This document shows, one piece after another, positions 10,786 through 21,179 of a DNA stretch of 64,000 nt. A model generated the notes under the pieces. That model was given only the letters and a program-made list of their open reading frames with translations, had not been told where the DNA came from and did no database searches. Made by a program: the position numbers and the translations under genes. The DNA comes from Leptoclinus maculatus (taxonomy: Eukaryota; Chordata; Actinopteri; Perciformes; Stichaeidae). How positions within the stretch are numbered: position 1 is the first letter of the stretch; the number at the start of each line of letters is the position of its first letter. Where the stretch lies: NCBI GenBank assembly GCA_032191485.1, contig JAVDOI010000005.1, forward strand, positions 1,820,001 through 1,884,000, given 5' to 3'.

Positions 10786-11025
10786 GTGACATGTTGGGCG
10801 GTGACAATCCCAATATCTGCTGCCTCTGTCGAGCGGACATTTTCAGCCTCAAACGCATTAAAACGTATTCAAGAAATACAACTGGGTAGGCTCGACTGTC
10901 TTCACTGGCGTCCATGAATCGAGAAGGACTTCTTACTGGAACTAAAACGCACGGATGTACTGAACAACCGTGGGATTAAACTCTTTATTAACAAAGAAAG
11001 GAGGATGGACTTTGTCTTTAAATAG
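10786..11025 (+). pseudogene. hAT-B transposase C-terminal dimerisation region
   Basis: The plus strand reads 'FSLKRIKTYSRNTTG', a stop at 10888-10890, 'ARLSSLASM', then after a frameshift 'LELKRTDVLNN' and 'NKERRMDFVFK', ending at TAG 11023-11025. The 'ALKRIKTYLR' and 'LSSLASM' blocks are the C-terminal dimerisation (Dimer_Tnp_hAT) region of ZMYM1-like hAT transposases. The same segment at 50055-50292 lacks the first stop. The DDE/RNase H catalytic part is absent, so the protein is inactive. Confidence 0.8.
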
Positions 11026-11190
11026 TGAACAGCAGCTCCGGTAAGTTAAATGCGTTTGTTTTTACATCTGCAGTAGCTTTAATATGCTTGTTTGTATATT
11101 ATTATTTGTACAACTTTTAGATTTTTGTTTGGTTTTATATGTGATAGGAACCATTGTTACGTCCTATGTTGCTCTGGGGACATATGTGCC

Positions 11191-12165
11191 AGTGTTGCCA
11201 ATGTTGAGATTCAAGGACCCGTCGATACTGTGGGAGAGCCTCATGTCTGCCGGCCATGACAAACACTCAGCCGGTTCAAATTATGATCAATGGTATTTAA
11301 TTTTACAGAAGTTAAAGCAATTGCAAAGTGAATGACACTATGTACACTATCGATAGAAATATGATCCGCGGAAAAGAGTTCACACACGCTCCAATCAGGA
11401 AGCTTGTTACCTGCAGGATGGAATGTGATGAAGTGGAAGAATGATTTCTTTGAATCTCCTTTCATAGCTCGTAAAATATCTGTCTCAAATACTATTGGCT
11501 TAAGTCCAGCTGACTCCTCCTGGCCTCAGTCAGCTGACTCCTCCTTCGTTGTGACCTATTGGTCTGGTCTGTTGCTCCTTCTGCGCGTGCGTCCCTCTTA
11601 GGTCCTCTGCTCTGATCCTGGTGTTCGCTGTAATGCCTGTCTTAAAATCCCTGTCTGTCCCTATCGACTATTCTTTATAGATTAATACAATCAATAATTG
11701 TCTCTTATGGTTCAACACTTCTATAGTAAACATAATGTAAACATATTATACACTTGATAAGTATTCTGGTGACATTTCACATACTTTGACAGTTTTTACA
11801 AGCATACATTTCACTATTCACCTCTAGGGGTGCTATAAATCCTACTAAAAAACACTTCTAACTCTAATTCCTCACACCAACTTGCCGACTTTATCGCTAA
11901 ATCTGGTGACTTTCCAAACCCTCATGGCGACTTTTTTTGTCAAAAGCTACTAGCGAGAAATGTAGCAACTTGTTCTGGTGTTGTTGGAGACTTGTCTGGT
12001 GTTTTGACTCGATGACGTTAAAACACGTACGTTCTACAGTTACTGTCGTGAACGAGCAGCGGGTGCTGCCGTGAGCCCCTCCGCCGCCCAAACGCACTCA
12101 CAGGCGGCTACTCTCACAGAATCCTCGCGCTGCAGTCAGAGCAGAGAGGAGACGCAGTCTCTGCG
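11191..12165 (+). mobile_element. hAT-C 5' end fragment, split by LTR-A sequence
   Basis: The piece 'cagtgttgccaatg' at 11191 equals the start of the long hAT-C element at 15717. From 11880 to about 12165 the sequence follows 15730-16045 closely: 'ctggtgactttccaaa', 'cgacttttttgtcaaaagc', 'gagcagcgggtgctgccgtg'. The right end of hAT-C is missing. The part between about 11203 and 11879 is later insertion, mostly LTR-A. Confidence 0.7.
11345..11877 (-). mobile_element. LTR-A fragment
   Basis: The segment matches the reverse of LTR-A: 'aggaagcttgttacctg', 'tgtctcaaatactattggct', 'cagctgactcctcc', and ends with 'tcctcacac' near the LTR start. It lacks the expected 3' end and no TSD is visible. 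Its middle resembles the shorter LTR version at 49138-49639. Confidence 0.7.
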
Positions 12166-12433
12166 TATTCTCTACAGTTAGTGTATTTACAGGTGTTGGC
12201 TTCATTTTTACACAAAAAAAATAATAACCGTAGCTGTGTTTCAGCTGCAGGACAGCAGTGAAGGCCCAGGTATACAATGCACGGCCCGCCACTGGTGTGT
12301 TGCTATGATGAATCAGAATACCATGGCTGTTTGTTGCTGGTATCAGATTGTCTCTGCCAGAGTCCATACAGAGAGAAATATTTTATCACTGTACCACTGC
12401 AGCAGATGAGCTAATCCTACATCCTCCTCAGAA

Positions 12434-12438
<5 letters not shown>

Positions 12439-12480
<42 letters not shown>

Positions 12481-12481
12481 C
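12439..12481. repeat. (CA)n(GA)n microsatellite
   Basis: An AC run of about 26 bases is followed by an AG run of about 16 bases. Confidence 0.95.
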
Positions 12482-12588
12482 TTCCATCCACATGAACCAG
12501 GTGCAGGGTTTCTGAGCAGGGGACAGAGCGGAGCTACATGTCTCCTCTCCACACCTGTCAGCCCTTTGCTATCATTGATCACCTCTAC

Positions 12589-12590
<2 letters not shown>

Positions 12591-12632
<42 letters not shown>
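12591..12632. repeat. (TG)n microsatellite
   Basis: An uninterrupted TG run of about 42 bases. It lies 110 bp from the inverse CA run at 12439, so the two could pair. Confidence 0.95.
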
Positions 12633-12635
<3 letters not shown>

Positions 12636-13304
12636 GACTGGGAGACCAGAACAGGTATGGCATGTTGGTTTCAACAGAGCAGAACCGTGTTGGGCCAAGT
12701 CTGATGACCCATTTTCATCAGGGCTACAGGTCTGTCTCCCAGGAAACGTTCAGTAAAATACTCTGCAGGCTCCATGAATTCATGCCACAATCTGTTTTCT
12801 GTATCTGCTTATTGTTGTTTAGCAAAACTGCCTATTCCATCATGGATTGGGGGGAAGGGTTAAGCCGATCACTTGTTTTAATGTTAGTATATATTAAAGT
12901 ATTGTTTCTGAACTAGCAACCACATCAACATCTAGGTGGTCATTTGACTGGGCATTGCATGTTTTCTTTGATGCTCCATCATATCTGGCTGGATGGTGAA
13001 TTATACAAAAGAGCGAATATGACTCATAACTCAAGTCAGCCAGTGTCATTCAATGTATTTAAACCCTCAGTCAAGGCCATTTTCTTTATCAATCAATCAA
13101 TGTTGTTGTTATGTGGTGTGCATGCAGTGAAAATAGCAAAACACTTTGTGGTAGTATTTCGTATATCTATCAACAGCTATCTGGAGTGAATGTGATATTA
13201 CAAACAAGATTTTAAAGTCGGAAAAGTCCCGCATTCAAATTCCTACTTGTAAGGTATGATCAGCAAAATATACTTCAAGTCACAAAAGTAATTCTGCATT
13301 AGGA
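12633..13304. other. No gene or classified repeat seen
   Basis: The open frames here are short and lack recognisable motifs. Nothing else stands out. Confidence 0.4.
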
Positions 13305-13609
13305 AGAATTACACAGGAACAGCTTCTTTCCACTGGCCGTCACTCTCATGAACAATTAATAACATTGCACTACTACCTCTGTTTGCACTATTGTATTATA
13401 TATTTATTTGGGGATATATTTATACTTGTATTGTATATAGCTGTTACATGTTTATACCTACATCTGTCTTTGCTGCCCTTTTTTATTCTTATATTTTTCC
13501 TTGTTAATTGTAAAATAGTGTATTGTATACATTGAGAGCGGAGTGGAAACCGGAGACAAATTCCATGTATGCGCACGCATACATGGCCAATAAAGCTGAT
13601 TCTGATTCT
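13305..13609 (+). mobile_element. LINE 3' tail (Rex/CR1-like)
   Basis: The stretch ends with 'catacatggccaataaagct' and a GATTCT-type terminal repeat ('gattctgattcta'). The upstream part carries 'ttgcactattgtattatata', the usual 3' UTR of a widespread fish LINE. AATAAA is at about 13589. No reverse transcriptase remains. A second, more diverged tail lies at 57640-57810. Confidence 0.6.
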
Positions 13610-13849
13610 ATTATTGGATTCTTTTAGTGGGATATTGATGCACACACAGCCAAGATGGAGCTAATTTTAAGTGCTTTATATTATACTTAATTTTGTGCAT
13701 GGCTGGATTAACAAACAGGCGAAAAGGAAAATTGCCCCCAGGGCTGTCCAGTAAAGGTAAGTGGGCAATATTTACCTTCTTCCAAATTTCCAAAGACATG
13801 TCAACTCTTTTGAATGAATAAATTGAGTTGTACTTATAGTTACTTTTAT

Positions 13850-14030
13850 TTCAGTGCTTCCAGCACTTAACTACTGCTTGTGTCGCCAATCGTCTGCTCA
13901 GTGTGAGAGGGGATTTTCGGCACAGAATTGTTTCAAGAACACCATGCGCTGCAGTCTCAATGTCTTCTCTGCTGAAGACTTACTCTGTATCGGCACAGAT
14001 GGCTGCCCATTGGTCCTAGCCAGGTAGCTA
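13850..14030 (+). pseudogene. hAT transposase C-terminal dimerisation fragment
   Basis: The plus frame reads 'LPALNYCLCRQSSAQCERGF' then 'SAQNCFKNTMRCSL' and '...AEDLLCIGTDGCPLVLAR' before a stop. The CERGFSAxN block is the conserved dimerisation motif of hAT transposases related to ZNF862/KIAA1586-like proteins. Only this last exon-like part is visible. The flanking DNA does not show terminal repeats that I can define. Confidence 0.65.
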
Positions 14031-15716
14031 TGAGATGGATGTCATGGCCAGCAGGCTAGATCTGTGAAACACACAGATTACAAAATGTTGTAAGATATGT
14101 TTGGAAATATTACTTGTTTTGTATTGAGTGAATAGCCTATAATAAGTCTATAATGAGTCATTTTATGAAGTGATACCAGAGACACAGTTGTGGCTTGAAT
14201 CTCTTGCATTCTGTAAGGGCCTTTTCATATTAGACATGATGGCTTCATACTTCAAATTATGAATATTATAATTATGAATATTATCCATTTTTATTTCCCA
14301 TTTCTGCCAGTTAATCCCCCTACATGTTACACAACTGTTCTCTCTCACCCTCTATACCATAAAAAAATTGAATGGGGGGGTTGTAAAATTGAGTTTACTA
14401 AAAACACGTCTTTTTTAAGTTAGTGTGTTTTTCTAATGAAGGCCATGTAACGGTTTCTCTCGTTATCCGTACAAAAATATTATTGTGTTGTGTAATCCCA
14501 AAATAATTATTATATTAAATGAGTTAGGATTAAGATACTCCTTACATCCAGAAGGTGGCAGTATTATAACGCCAGCTGCCGTAATAACCCATTGAAGAAG
14601 ATCAAGATGCTTTAGACTGCACATGCTCAAAGCCATTTCACTTGACCGCTACGTTTCCATCCATAACTTGAGCTCATTGTGTTCTTCGTTTTCTTCGAAA
14701 AGAGGTAGGAGGACATTTATTGAGCCTGATTTTATTTTGTGTTTTTGACATTTTTAACGTGCGTAAGTATTTTGAGCAGGTTGGTCTTGGACATGTTAGC
14801 TAACATAGCTAACTTGCATGATGCAGGGTTGTTTGCTTTTATCCCACCAGGCCCCATCGATCAGTTAACCAATGGCAATACAGTGTAAATATCATTGTAT
14901 AATTTATTTTGTCTATGAATGTTTATGTAACGTATATATATATGTCACGTCGGTTCCGCTTGATTTATTTTTCTTTCTTAGGTGCAACCATATATATAGT
15001 ACCCTATCTTCACAACTTCTTTGCAATTGTATTTGTTATAATTTTATTTTATATTGTTTTACCGGTGTGTGTGTCTGTGTGTGTGGGTTGGTGATGAAGC
15101 CACGCCCCCCTGTAGTTCCACTGCACCTCCCAGTTTGGGAACCAATGCAGATGGAGTCAACTAAGATTTGGAAGCATTTTGATTGTCACTCAACGGCTCT
15201 CAACTAAGCAACGCCTGAGCCTGCGGCTTGTAACTCACGGTGCTAACAGCGCAGTACAAACTACGGCAAACGTGCTGACAGTTGGATCAAAAGTTGGACC
15301 TTGACCTTGGTGGTTAGGATGGTTACTATGTGCCCTTTGCTTGTTATCTCACTCAACTGCGAATCTAACTTTATTACAGTTAGAGAATATGGATGTTTTC
15401 ACAAGCTGTAAAACTTGGTAGTTTTTATTAGTGAAATAAAATCTCCTGAGAAGTGTTTCACTATCTTTTGGATGTGGTTACAAGAAAAATCTAGATGACA
15501 AAAGACAAGGCTCTGAGTGAAGAAAGTGAATACATGTAGGCTATAGGGTGAAAGTGAAACAAACTAGCAGGCTTGATTGGCCACTGTATAACATAGCAGG
15601 ACCACACTGGAGCTATTGCTCAGATAGTATCTGTCTGGGGATGAATGGTTCTCAACTACAAGCAGTCCACTAGTAAAATTATCTAGTTAACCGAATCATG
15701 CTTCGCATTCAACTGC
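14031..15716. other. No gene seen
   Basis: AT-rich sequence with short, low-complexity open frames. There is a TG-rich spot near 15065-15090. I see no terminal repeats. The right limit is the start of hAT-C at 15717. Confidence 0.4.
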
Positions 15717-15791
15717 CAGTGTTGCCAAATTGGCGACTTTCCAAATCCTCTTGGTGAATTTTTTTGTCAAAAGCGACTAGCGACAAATCTA

Positions 15792-15880
15792 GCGACTTTT
15801 TCTGGTGTTATTGGAGACTTTTCTGGTGTTATTGGAGACTTTTCTGGTGTTATTGGAGACTTTTCTGGTGTTTTGGAGAC
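15792..15880 (+). repeat. 21-bp minisatellite in hAT-C 5' region
   Basis: The unit GACTTTTCTGGTGTTATTGGA is repeated about four times with small changes. The related hAT-C copy near 11970-12000 has only one or two units, so the array expanded after the copies separated. Confidence 0.9.
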
Positions 15881-16219
15881 TCTGACGTGAAAGCACGTAT
15901 CATTCTGCAGTTACTGTCCTCAATGAGCAGCGGGTGCTGCCGTGAGCCCCTCCGCCGTCCCAAAGCACTCACAGGCGGTCAGTCTCACAGTAACCTCGCG
16001 CAGCAGTCCCAGCTGCAGTCAGAGAGGAGACCCACACTTGACTCCGCGTCCAGACTGCATACTGCCTGTAGGCTGATTTCTACGCCAAACCTTGTGATAT
16101 AAAAAAAATCACACTCAAAAGGCAAAGCCTTATAACAGTTCCACCCAAAAGCAAGTTGCCATTAATGAGTAAAAAAACTGACTCTGCAAAAAAGGCTGAA
16201 GCCACCATGGCATTAGCTA

Positions 16220-17095
16220 TTGCTGAACATTGGGGAAGCATGTAAAGCTGCTTTCTCAGACTCCACTGCTGCTACTCACTTCAAAATGGTGAGCAGGACA
16301 AAGTGCACGGAAATGATTAATGGTGTTCTAGCACCATACTTTCTAAAAGAGTTGGTCGCAGATGTGGGTGACCAGCGTTTCAGCCTCCTCCTCAATGAGT
16401 CCACAGATGTAAGTTTTTCTAAGTACCTGGGGGTTGTGATAAGGTACTTTAGCGACACCAAACACACAATTGTCTCAACATTTCTGGGGCTTTTTGAGTT
16501 GGAGGGAAAAGATGCCAGATCTATAGCCCGAGCTGTTGTGGCTTTCCTGGAGAAGTGTTATGTTAAAAAAGAGAAACTCCTGGGGATAGGGACTGACAAT
16601 GCCTCCGTTATGATGGGGATTAACAATGGGGTCCATGAAGTGCTGAAGGAGGAGTATGGCCTCAAAGATCTGGTTCTTATTCGCTGTGTGTTTCACTCTC
16701 TGCAGCTTGCAGTTAGTCATGCTTCCAATGACACCATCCCTCGTAGTGTGGAGTACTTGGTACGGGAGACTTATTACTGGTTTTCAGTGTCTCCAAAGCG
16801 CAGGGAGGCCTACAAGGCCATATATGAGACCATCAACTGTGGGGAGAAACCCTTACAAATAACCAAGGTGTGGGCCACACGTTGGCTCGCCATTGAACCA
16901 GTGGTTTCACGCATTTTGGACCAGTGGGAGGCGCTTAAACTGCATTTCGCAGTAACCAAATCCAGTGAACACTTCTACATGGCTGAGGTTTTATACTCCA
17001 TGTACAGTGATCCTCAAAACATCCTGTATCTGACTTTTTTTGAAGTCAGTGCTGGGTGAGGTACAGTTGGCCATTAAGGCTTTTGAAGGACAGCA
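16220..17095 (+). pseudogene. hAT-C transposase, catalytic part
   Basis: A 279-codon open frame covers the RNase H-like catalytic region of a hAT transposase (ZMYM6/SCAND3-like group). Visible blocks are 'LLLNESTDVSFSKYLG' with the first catalytic Asp, 'GIGTDNASVMMG' with the second Asp, 'RCVFHSLQLAVSHA' and 'TRWLAIEPVVSRI'. The N-terminal end is broken by a frameshift just before 16220, since 'EATMALAIAEH' reads in another frame. An extra T in a run of seven near 17036 shifts the frame again. 'SVLGEVQLAIKAFEGQ' then continues to the LTR insertion at 17096. It is not functional. Confidence 0.88.
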
Positions 17096-17558
17096 TGTTA
17101 CGGTCAGTTTGTTCTGGACCCAAAAGCAGACACCAGGACGGCAGAGTAGGTGAGAAAAGGGTTTTATTTGGTTTTGTCTGTGGAGCCGGAGGAGCATGCA
17201 GGTGGAGCAGCGAGGCGGTGTGAGCGGCTGGCGGCGACGTGGCACGGGAATCGCTGAGGCAGAGGAAAAACACAAGTTAGCTGAAAAGTCATTAAGGTTA
17301 ACTTGCTCCAGGAAAATGGTTAAGCTCAACAGGAGCCAAGGTTATAGCTACCACTGAGCTGAAGAAACAATCTGGCGATGAGACTGCAGGAAGCCGGGGT
17401 ATTTGAGCTGACGGTGATGAAGGTCTAATTGATGGCAGGTGAGGAGATGAGCCCAGGTGCCAGATGATTGCAGCCGCGCTTAAGCCACACACACACACAC
17501 ACACACACAGACAGAGAACAGAGGGGAGACGAGCGGAGGTCACAGCGGAGCCGTGACA
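17096..17558 (-). mobile_element. Solo LTR, TGTYAC type, with 5-bp TSD
   Basis: It runs from TGTTACGG to CCGTGACA and is flanked by CAGCA on both sides (17091-17095 and 17559-17563). An AATAAA on the minus strand near 17165 indicates minus-strand sense. A (CA)12 tract lies at 17486-17509. It splits the hAT-C transposase gene, and without it and one TSD the coding sequence would join directly. Related LTRs are at 35625, 60807 and 63540. A 5-bp TSD fits Ty3-like elements, though an ERV cannot be excluded. Confidence 0.9.
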
Positions 17559-17563
17559 CAGCA

Positions 17564-17980
17564 GGTAGATTCTCTTAAACTTCTTGACAGCTTGGGTAGT
17601 CTGATAAAGTCTGAGTAGCAGGGTGCTGAATCCACTGGCAAATATTGATGTACTCAAAGAGCCCAAACCGTACCTTGATTACCTTTTTGAGTCAAAGGCA
17701 GCTGAGCTCCACCTTGGGCCTGAGGAGAAGAACTATGTCCGAAGTGTAGTGTGTAGCCTTCACTATCTTCCTCACTAATGAGTTGAGGGTGAGACTGCCA
17801 GACAACATCGAAGCATTGCAGTACATGTCAGTTCTCAATGTAGATGAAACTCTAAAGCACAATAAGAGCCTGGGAGAAATAGAAAAAGTACCCAAGCTCC
17901 TTGGCTACTCTCCTGCAGAGATAGACACGATTGTCCAGCAATGGCGTGCCATCCATCTTAGTAAGTTTACAATGATGTAA
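17564..17980 (+). pseudogene. hAT-C transposase, C-terminal part
   Basis: After the solo LTR the transposase resumes with 'EPKPYLDYLFESKAAELHLG' in one frame and, after a shift near 17765, 'ELRVRLPDNIEALQYMSVLN' through 'IVQQWRAIHLSK', ending at 17978-17980. A 'QQWR' C-terminus is usual in this transposase group. At least one frameshift plus the LTR break the gene. Confidence 0.75.
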
Positions 17981-18271
17981 ATTAAGCAATGATGTCATTT
18001 AGCGACTTCTAGCAGCTTTTAGAACAGCCAATAGCTACTTTCCTTACTGAGGAGTTGGCAACACTGTTTCCTCAAGTTGATGACATGATCACAGAGGCAT
18101 TTCTATTTCATTGTCTCAACAGTAGCTGCCTGCTAACAATTCTATGAAAAACTAGACAGCAGATTCTTCTGATGATTTAAAACTTGTGGTAGCGTTGCTG
18201 TCTGGAGAGGCAGGTGGTGGAGCTACAAGTGGGCTATCATGGTGCCAGTACGTTTATGAGTTGGTTGTAAG

Positions 18272-19545
18272 TAGGGGTGCAACGGATCACAAACCTCACG
18301 GTTCGGTTCGGATCACGGTTCTTGAGTCACGGCTCGGATCATTTTTCGGATCAACAAAGAAAAGGGGAGGAGACAAAAATAACTTTGCTTTCCATTTATT
18401 AATTAAAGAACTTCAAGAACACTTAAAGAATGGGCTATAGTCTTACATAAAAACTAAAATATTGAAGATATGATGAAATAAATAAATAAATAAAAAATAA
18501 AATATTCAATTCTGTTAAGTTTAAGTGCAACATGAGGTATGTTGATGCCCTCGTCCTTTGATCAATATTGAAAGAAAACAGCCAGTGAGCTAGCTTCACT
18601 GTTTACACTGAACTGAACTGCTCGGCAACAACTTGGGTCTGTGTTTACTTCCTGTCAGGTTATGTCATTCAAATACTTCCTAATGTTCACCATTACTGTG
18701 ACATTGTTTTCAAAAAGATGAGAATATCTACATTGTCTGGGGAGGGAGAGGGTCGACCTTTCTGTGGTGACTGGGATATTACTACTGGGCCTGTCTAGCT
18801 TCACTCTGCTGCTTTTGTCAGCACCTGCACCAGGTGTGTGTCTGTGTGACTCTCACAGAGGGGGCGTGTCTACAGCACCTGTCTGTGTGACCCTCACAGA
18901 GGGGGCGTGTCTACAGCACCTGTCTGTGTGACTCACAGAGGGGGCGTGTCTACAGCACCTGTCTGTGTGACTCTCACAGAGGGGGCGTGTCTACAGCACC
19001 TGTCTGTGTGACTCTCACAGAGGGGGCGTGTCTACAGCACCTGTCTGTGTGACTCACAGAGGGGGCGTGTCTACAGCTCCGCCGTGGTGAAAGCGGTCAG
19101 TCTTTTCCTCTTCATAGAGGAACAAGCTTCATACTGAAGTGGGTGCGTGAGTGGATTTCGTAGCGTGGCTCAAGCATTTTAACCAGATTTTGAAATCCTT
19201 TGTTTTCCACAACGGAGTGTCCCCCGTCGCTGACAGACGGGGTGGTGTTTCTTCATATGTGTGGACATGCCGTTGTATTGCCGTTGTCGTGTGTCCTCTT
19301 TAAATAACGCCTACATACCGTAACGCTTTTGTCCACCACCCTTATCCGTCATTATAAGTTACAGGGAAGACAAAATGCTCCCAAACTTGCGACTTAAATG
19401 ACGCCGGGGGCTTCTGAAGTTCCTCCGCTCGCCATGACTTTCACCGAAAAAAAATACTCGATTGATCCGCGGTTCACGAGTGATCCGAACCGTGAGGGGT
19501 GATCCGCACGGATCACGGATCGAGCCGTGTTCCGTTACACCACTA
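18272..19545. mobile_element. hAT-D non-autonomous element with near-perfect 8-bp TSD
   Basis: The ends are TAGGGGTGCAACGGATCA (left) and the complement of TAGTGGTGTAACGGAACA (right). Subterminal 'ggatcacggttc'-type words are repeated inversely. The flanks are GTTGTAAG (18264-18271) and GTTGTAAT (19546-19553). No transposase is seen. A minisatellite fills the middle. Confidence 0.88.
18834..19078 (+). repeat. 41-bp minisatellite, six units, inside hAT-D
   Basis: The unit begins 'tgtctgtgtgactctcacag' and ends 'gggggcgtgtctacagcacc'. Units are 41 bp, or 39 bp where one TC is lost (third and sixth). Short and long units alternate in the order long, long, short, long, long, short, which suggests the array grew by copying a three-unit block. 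There are no spacers, so it is not a CRISPR array. Confidence 0.93.
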
Positions 19546-19660
19546 GTTGTAATATACATTGTTTTGTAAAAATGTTAAAGATTTGGTCTGATCCACAGCA
19601 TACACACCTACTTTCTAATGGTTTGTATAATTTTGAGACGAGTAAGAGAAGAGTAAGAAT

Positions 19661-20646
19661 TGTTGAGGCATATGAATATATCGTCAAGCTACAGGAGCCC
19701 AGCAAATGGCCTGGTTCTCTATTTACTTCTTACTGCGCATGTGCGCCAAAAATAAGTTCGCTGAATTCAGGTTTCAAAATAAAACATGTATTTAATAACA
19801 AATGCAATCTGAATTAACTATCGATAGTAAAATGCTCTCGAGAACAGCTTTCACACACACTCCAAACAGGAAGCTTGTTACCTGAAGGACGAAATGTGAT
19901 GAAGAGACTGAAATAAACATTTGAATCTCCTTTCATAGTCCGTAAAATATCTGTCTCAAATCCTATTGGCTAAATCCAGCTGACTCCTCCTAGCCTTAGT
20001 CAGCTGACTCCCTCAAACAAAGCTCTTATACTGCAGAAAAGACAGGGGGGTCAAATCGTCATAAAAACTGCAGGTGAGCCAATCGGTGTTACTCAAACAT
20101 TTGATCATCTTGGCCACTGTCCTGAACCAATCGATGCCTTGCTTTTATTTACAACCATTTGGCTGTACTCCGATTCCTCTCTGCTTCTTCTGTAGCCTTC
20201 ACAGCTGGAGACGTCCTTTGAAGCTCATCTCTGCATTGTCCTCTCCGCATTCCTGCTGCCTTTTATGACTCTCTGTCTTCCTGTCTCCAATGCTCCTCAC
20301 TTCATGTTGAATGAAGATATCCCTAGATATTCTCTAAATCTGACCCTATCTGACCTTTTATACTTTCTTTCTTACAGTGTTCAATACTTCAGTGTTTAAT
20401 ACTTTTATGGCTTATACATATAGCTTAATACATTCAATGTGTCAATATTCTGTAATATAATATCCTCTATCTGTAAACCTCCTGTAAACATAATACATTT
20501 CATAGATAAATATATTGCAACTCTTTAACCCATGGTAACATTCTTATTATTTTGACACTTCTATTCACCACAAGAGGTGCTAATCATCATACTAAACTAA
20601 TTCTAAAATCCCACTAATTCTATCTTTAATACTGAAATCCTCCACA
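19661..20646 (-). repeat. 3' LTR of the endogenous retrovirus
   Basis: The minus-strand LTR begins TGTGGAGG and ends CCTCAACA. A TATAAG box is at 20025-20030 (complement), and an ATTAAA-type polyadenylation signal lies near 19790. It reads the same as 23650-24635, offset by 3989 bp with no indel. Confidence 0.93.
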
Positions 20647-20660
20647 AATCCCCCCTAACA
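20647..20660 (-). promoter_or_regulatory. Polypurine tract
   Basis: The minus strand reads TTAGGGGGGATT directly before the 3' LTR start TGTGGAGG. This is the expected place and composition for the plus-strand primer of reverse transcription. Confidence 0.85.
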
Positions 20661-21179
20661 CACTCTTCAGAGTGTGTTAATCAACCTACTGAAAAACAAT
20701 CCCTCACTAATGGACCTTTATGGTCCAAGGGTGAGTTTCCTCAACTAACAGTAATCATCAGTCGTTAAAATTCATCCTCATCATCTATACCTAACCAATT
20801 TCCCTACATCTTTGTCTCACTAAGCACAGTATCAATTAACCCCTGTAAAAGTCTACGAATACAACGGCATCAACAGAGGACAAGGACTGTAGCTGATGTG
20901 AGCGGCTCTTGTCGTGATGCTGGTTGGTCCAGGTGGAGGACATCTTCAGGTTTCATCCTGTACAATGAGGAATAGAAAGAACAATTTCTGAGAAGCTTGT
21001 CTGCTCACTTAACAAAAATTATACTTAATTCAATGTATCTTTAAATCCCAATTTTACCCTATAAAAACAAAAAAAATCCCAAAACAAACTGACAAAACAA
21101 TATACAGTCAATTTTCCAAAATTTCAATATCTCACCGGATGTTGTCAGAAGTCCATCTGGACTCAATCAGGTCCTTCAG

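Larger units (their letters stand above)
10469..12294 (+). mobile_element. hAT-B copy 1, with nested insertions
   Basis: The terminal inverted repeats are CAGTGGTGGGCCGT (left) and ACGGCCCGCCACTG (right), differing at one of 14 positions. The flanks are GTGTGTAG (10461-10468) and GTGTGTTG (12295-12302), an 8-bp TSD with one mismatch. It holds the last part of a hAT transposase gene (10786-11025) followed by a 3' region shared with the copies at 49640-51082 and 40025-40330. A hAT-C 5' end and an LTR-A fragment are inserted between about 11191 and 12165. Confidence 0.88.
15717..18066 (+). mobile_element. hAT-C element with broken transposase and a solo LTR insertion
   Basis: The ends are a perfect 12-bp inverted repeat: CAGTGTTGCCAA at 15717 and TTGGCAACACTG ending at 18066. 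Inside are a 21-bp minisatellite, a hAT transposase in pieces (16220-17095 and 17564-17980) and a solo LTR. The bases flanking the ends (TCAACTGC and TTTCCTCA) do not match, so the TSD has decayed or the ends have recombined. Minus the LTR the element is about 1.9 kb. Confidence 0.8.

Noticed and set aside
12343..12916. Open frames of 106 and 116 codons
   Set aside because: Both run through (CA)n/(TG)n tracts, giving poly-His-Thr and poly-Cys-Val stretches. They are artefacts of the microsatellites.
14872..15207. 111-codon open frame
   Set aside because: It has low-complexity, Phe/Tyr/Cys-rich composition in an AT-rich region, with a TG-run-derived 'VCVCVCG'. Not credible as a gene.
18834..19078. 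CRISPR array
   Set aside because: The units are adjacent with no unique spacers, and the sequence lies inside a fish hAT element. It is a minisatellite.
20074..20268. 64-codon ORF repeated exactly at 24063-24257
   Set aside because: The exact repeat is due to the two LTRs. It is antisense to the LTR and has no coding features.
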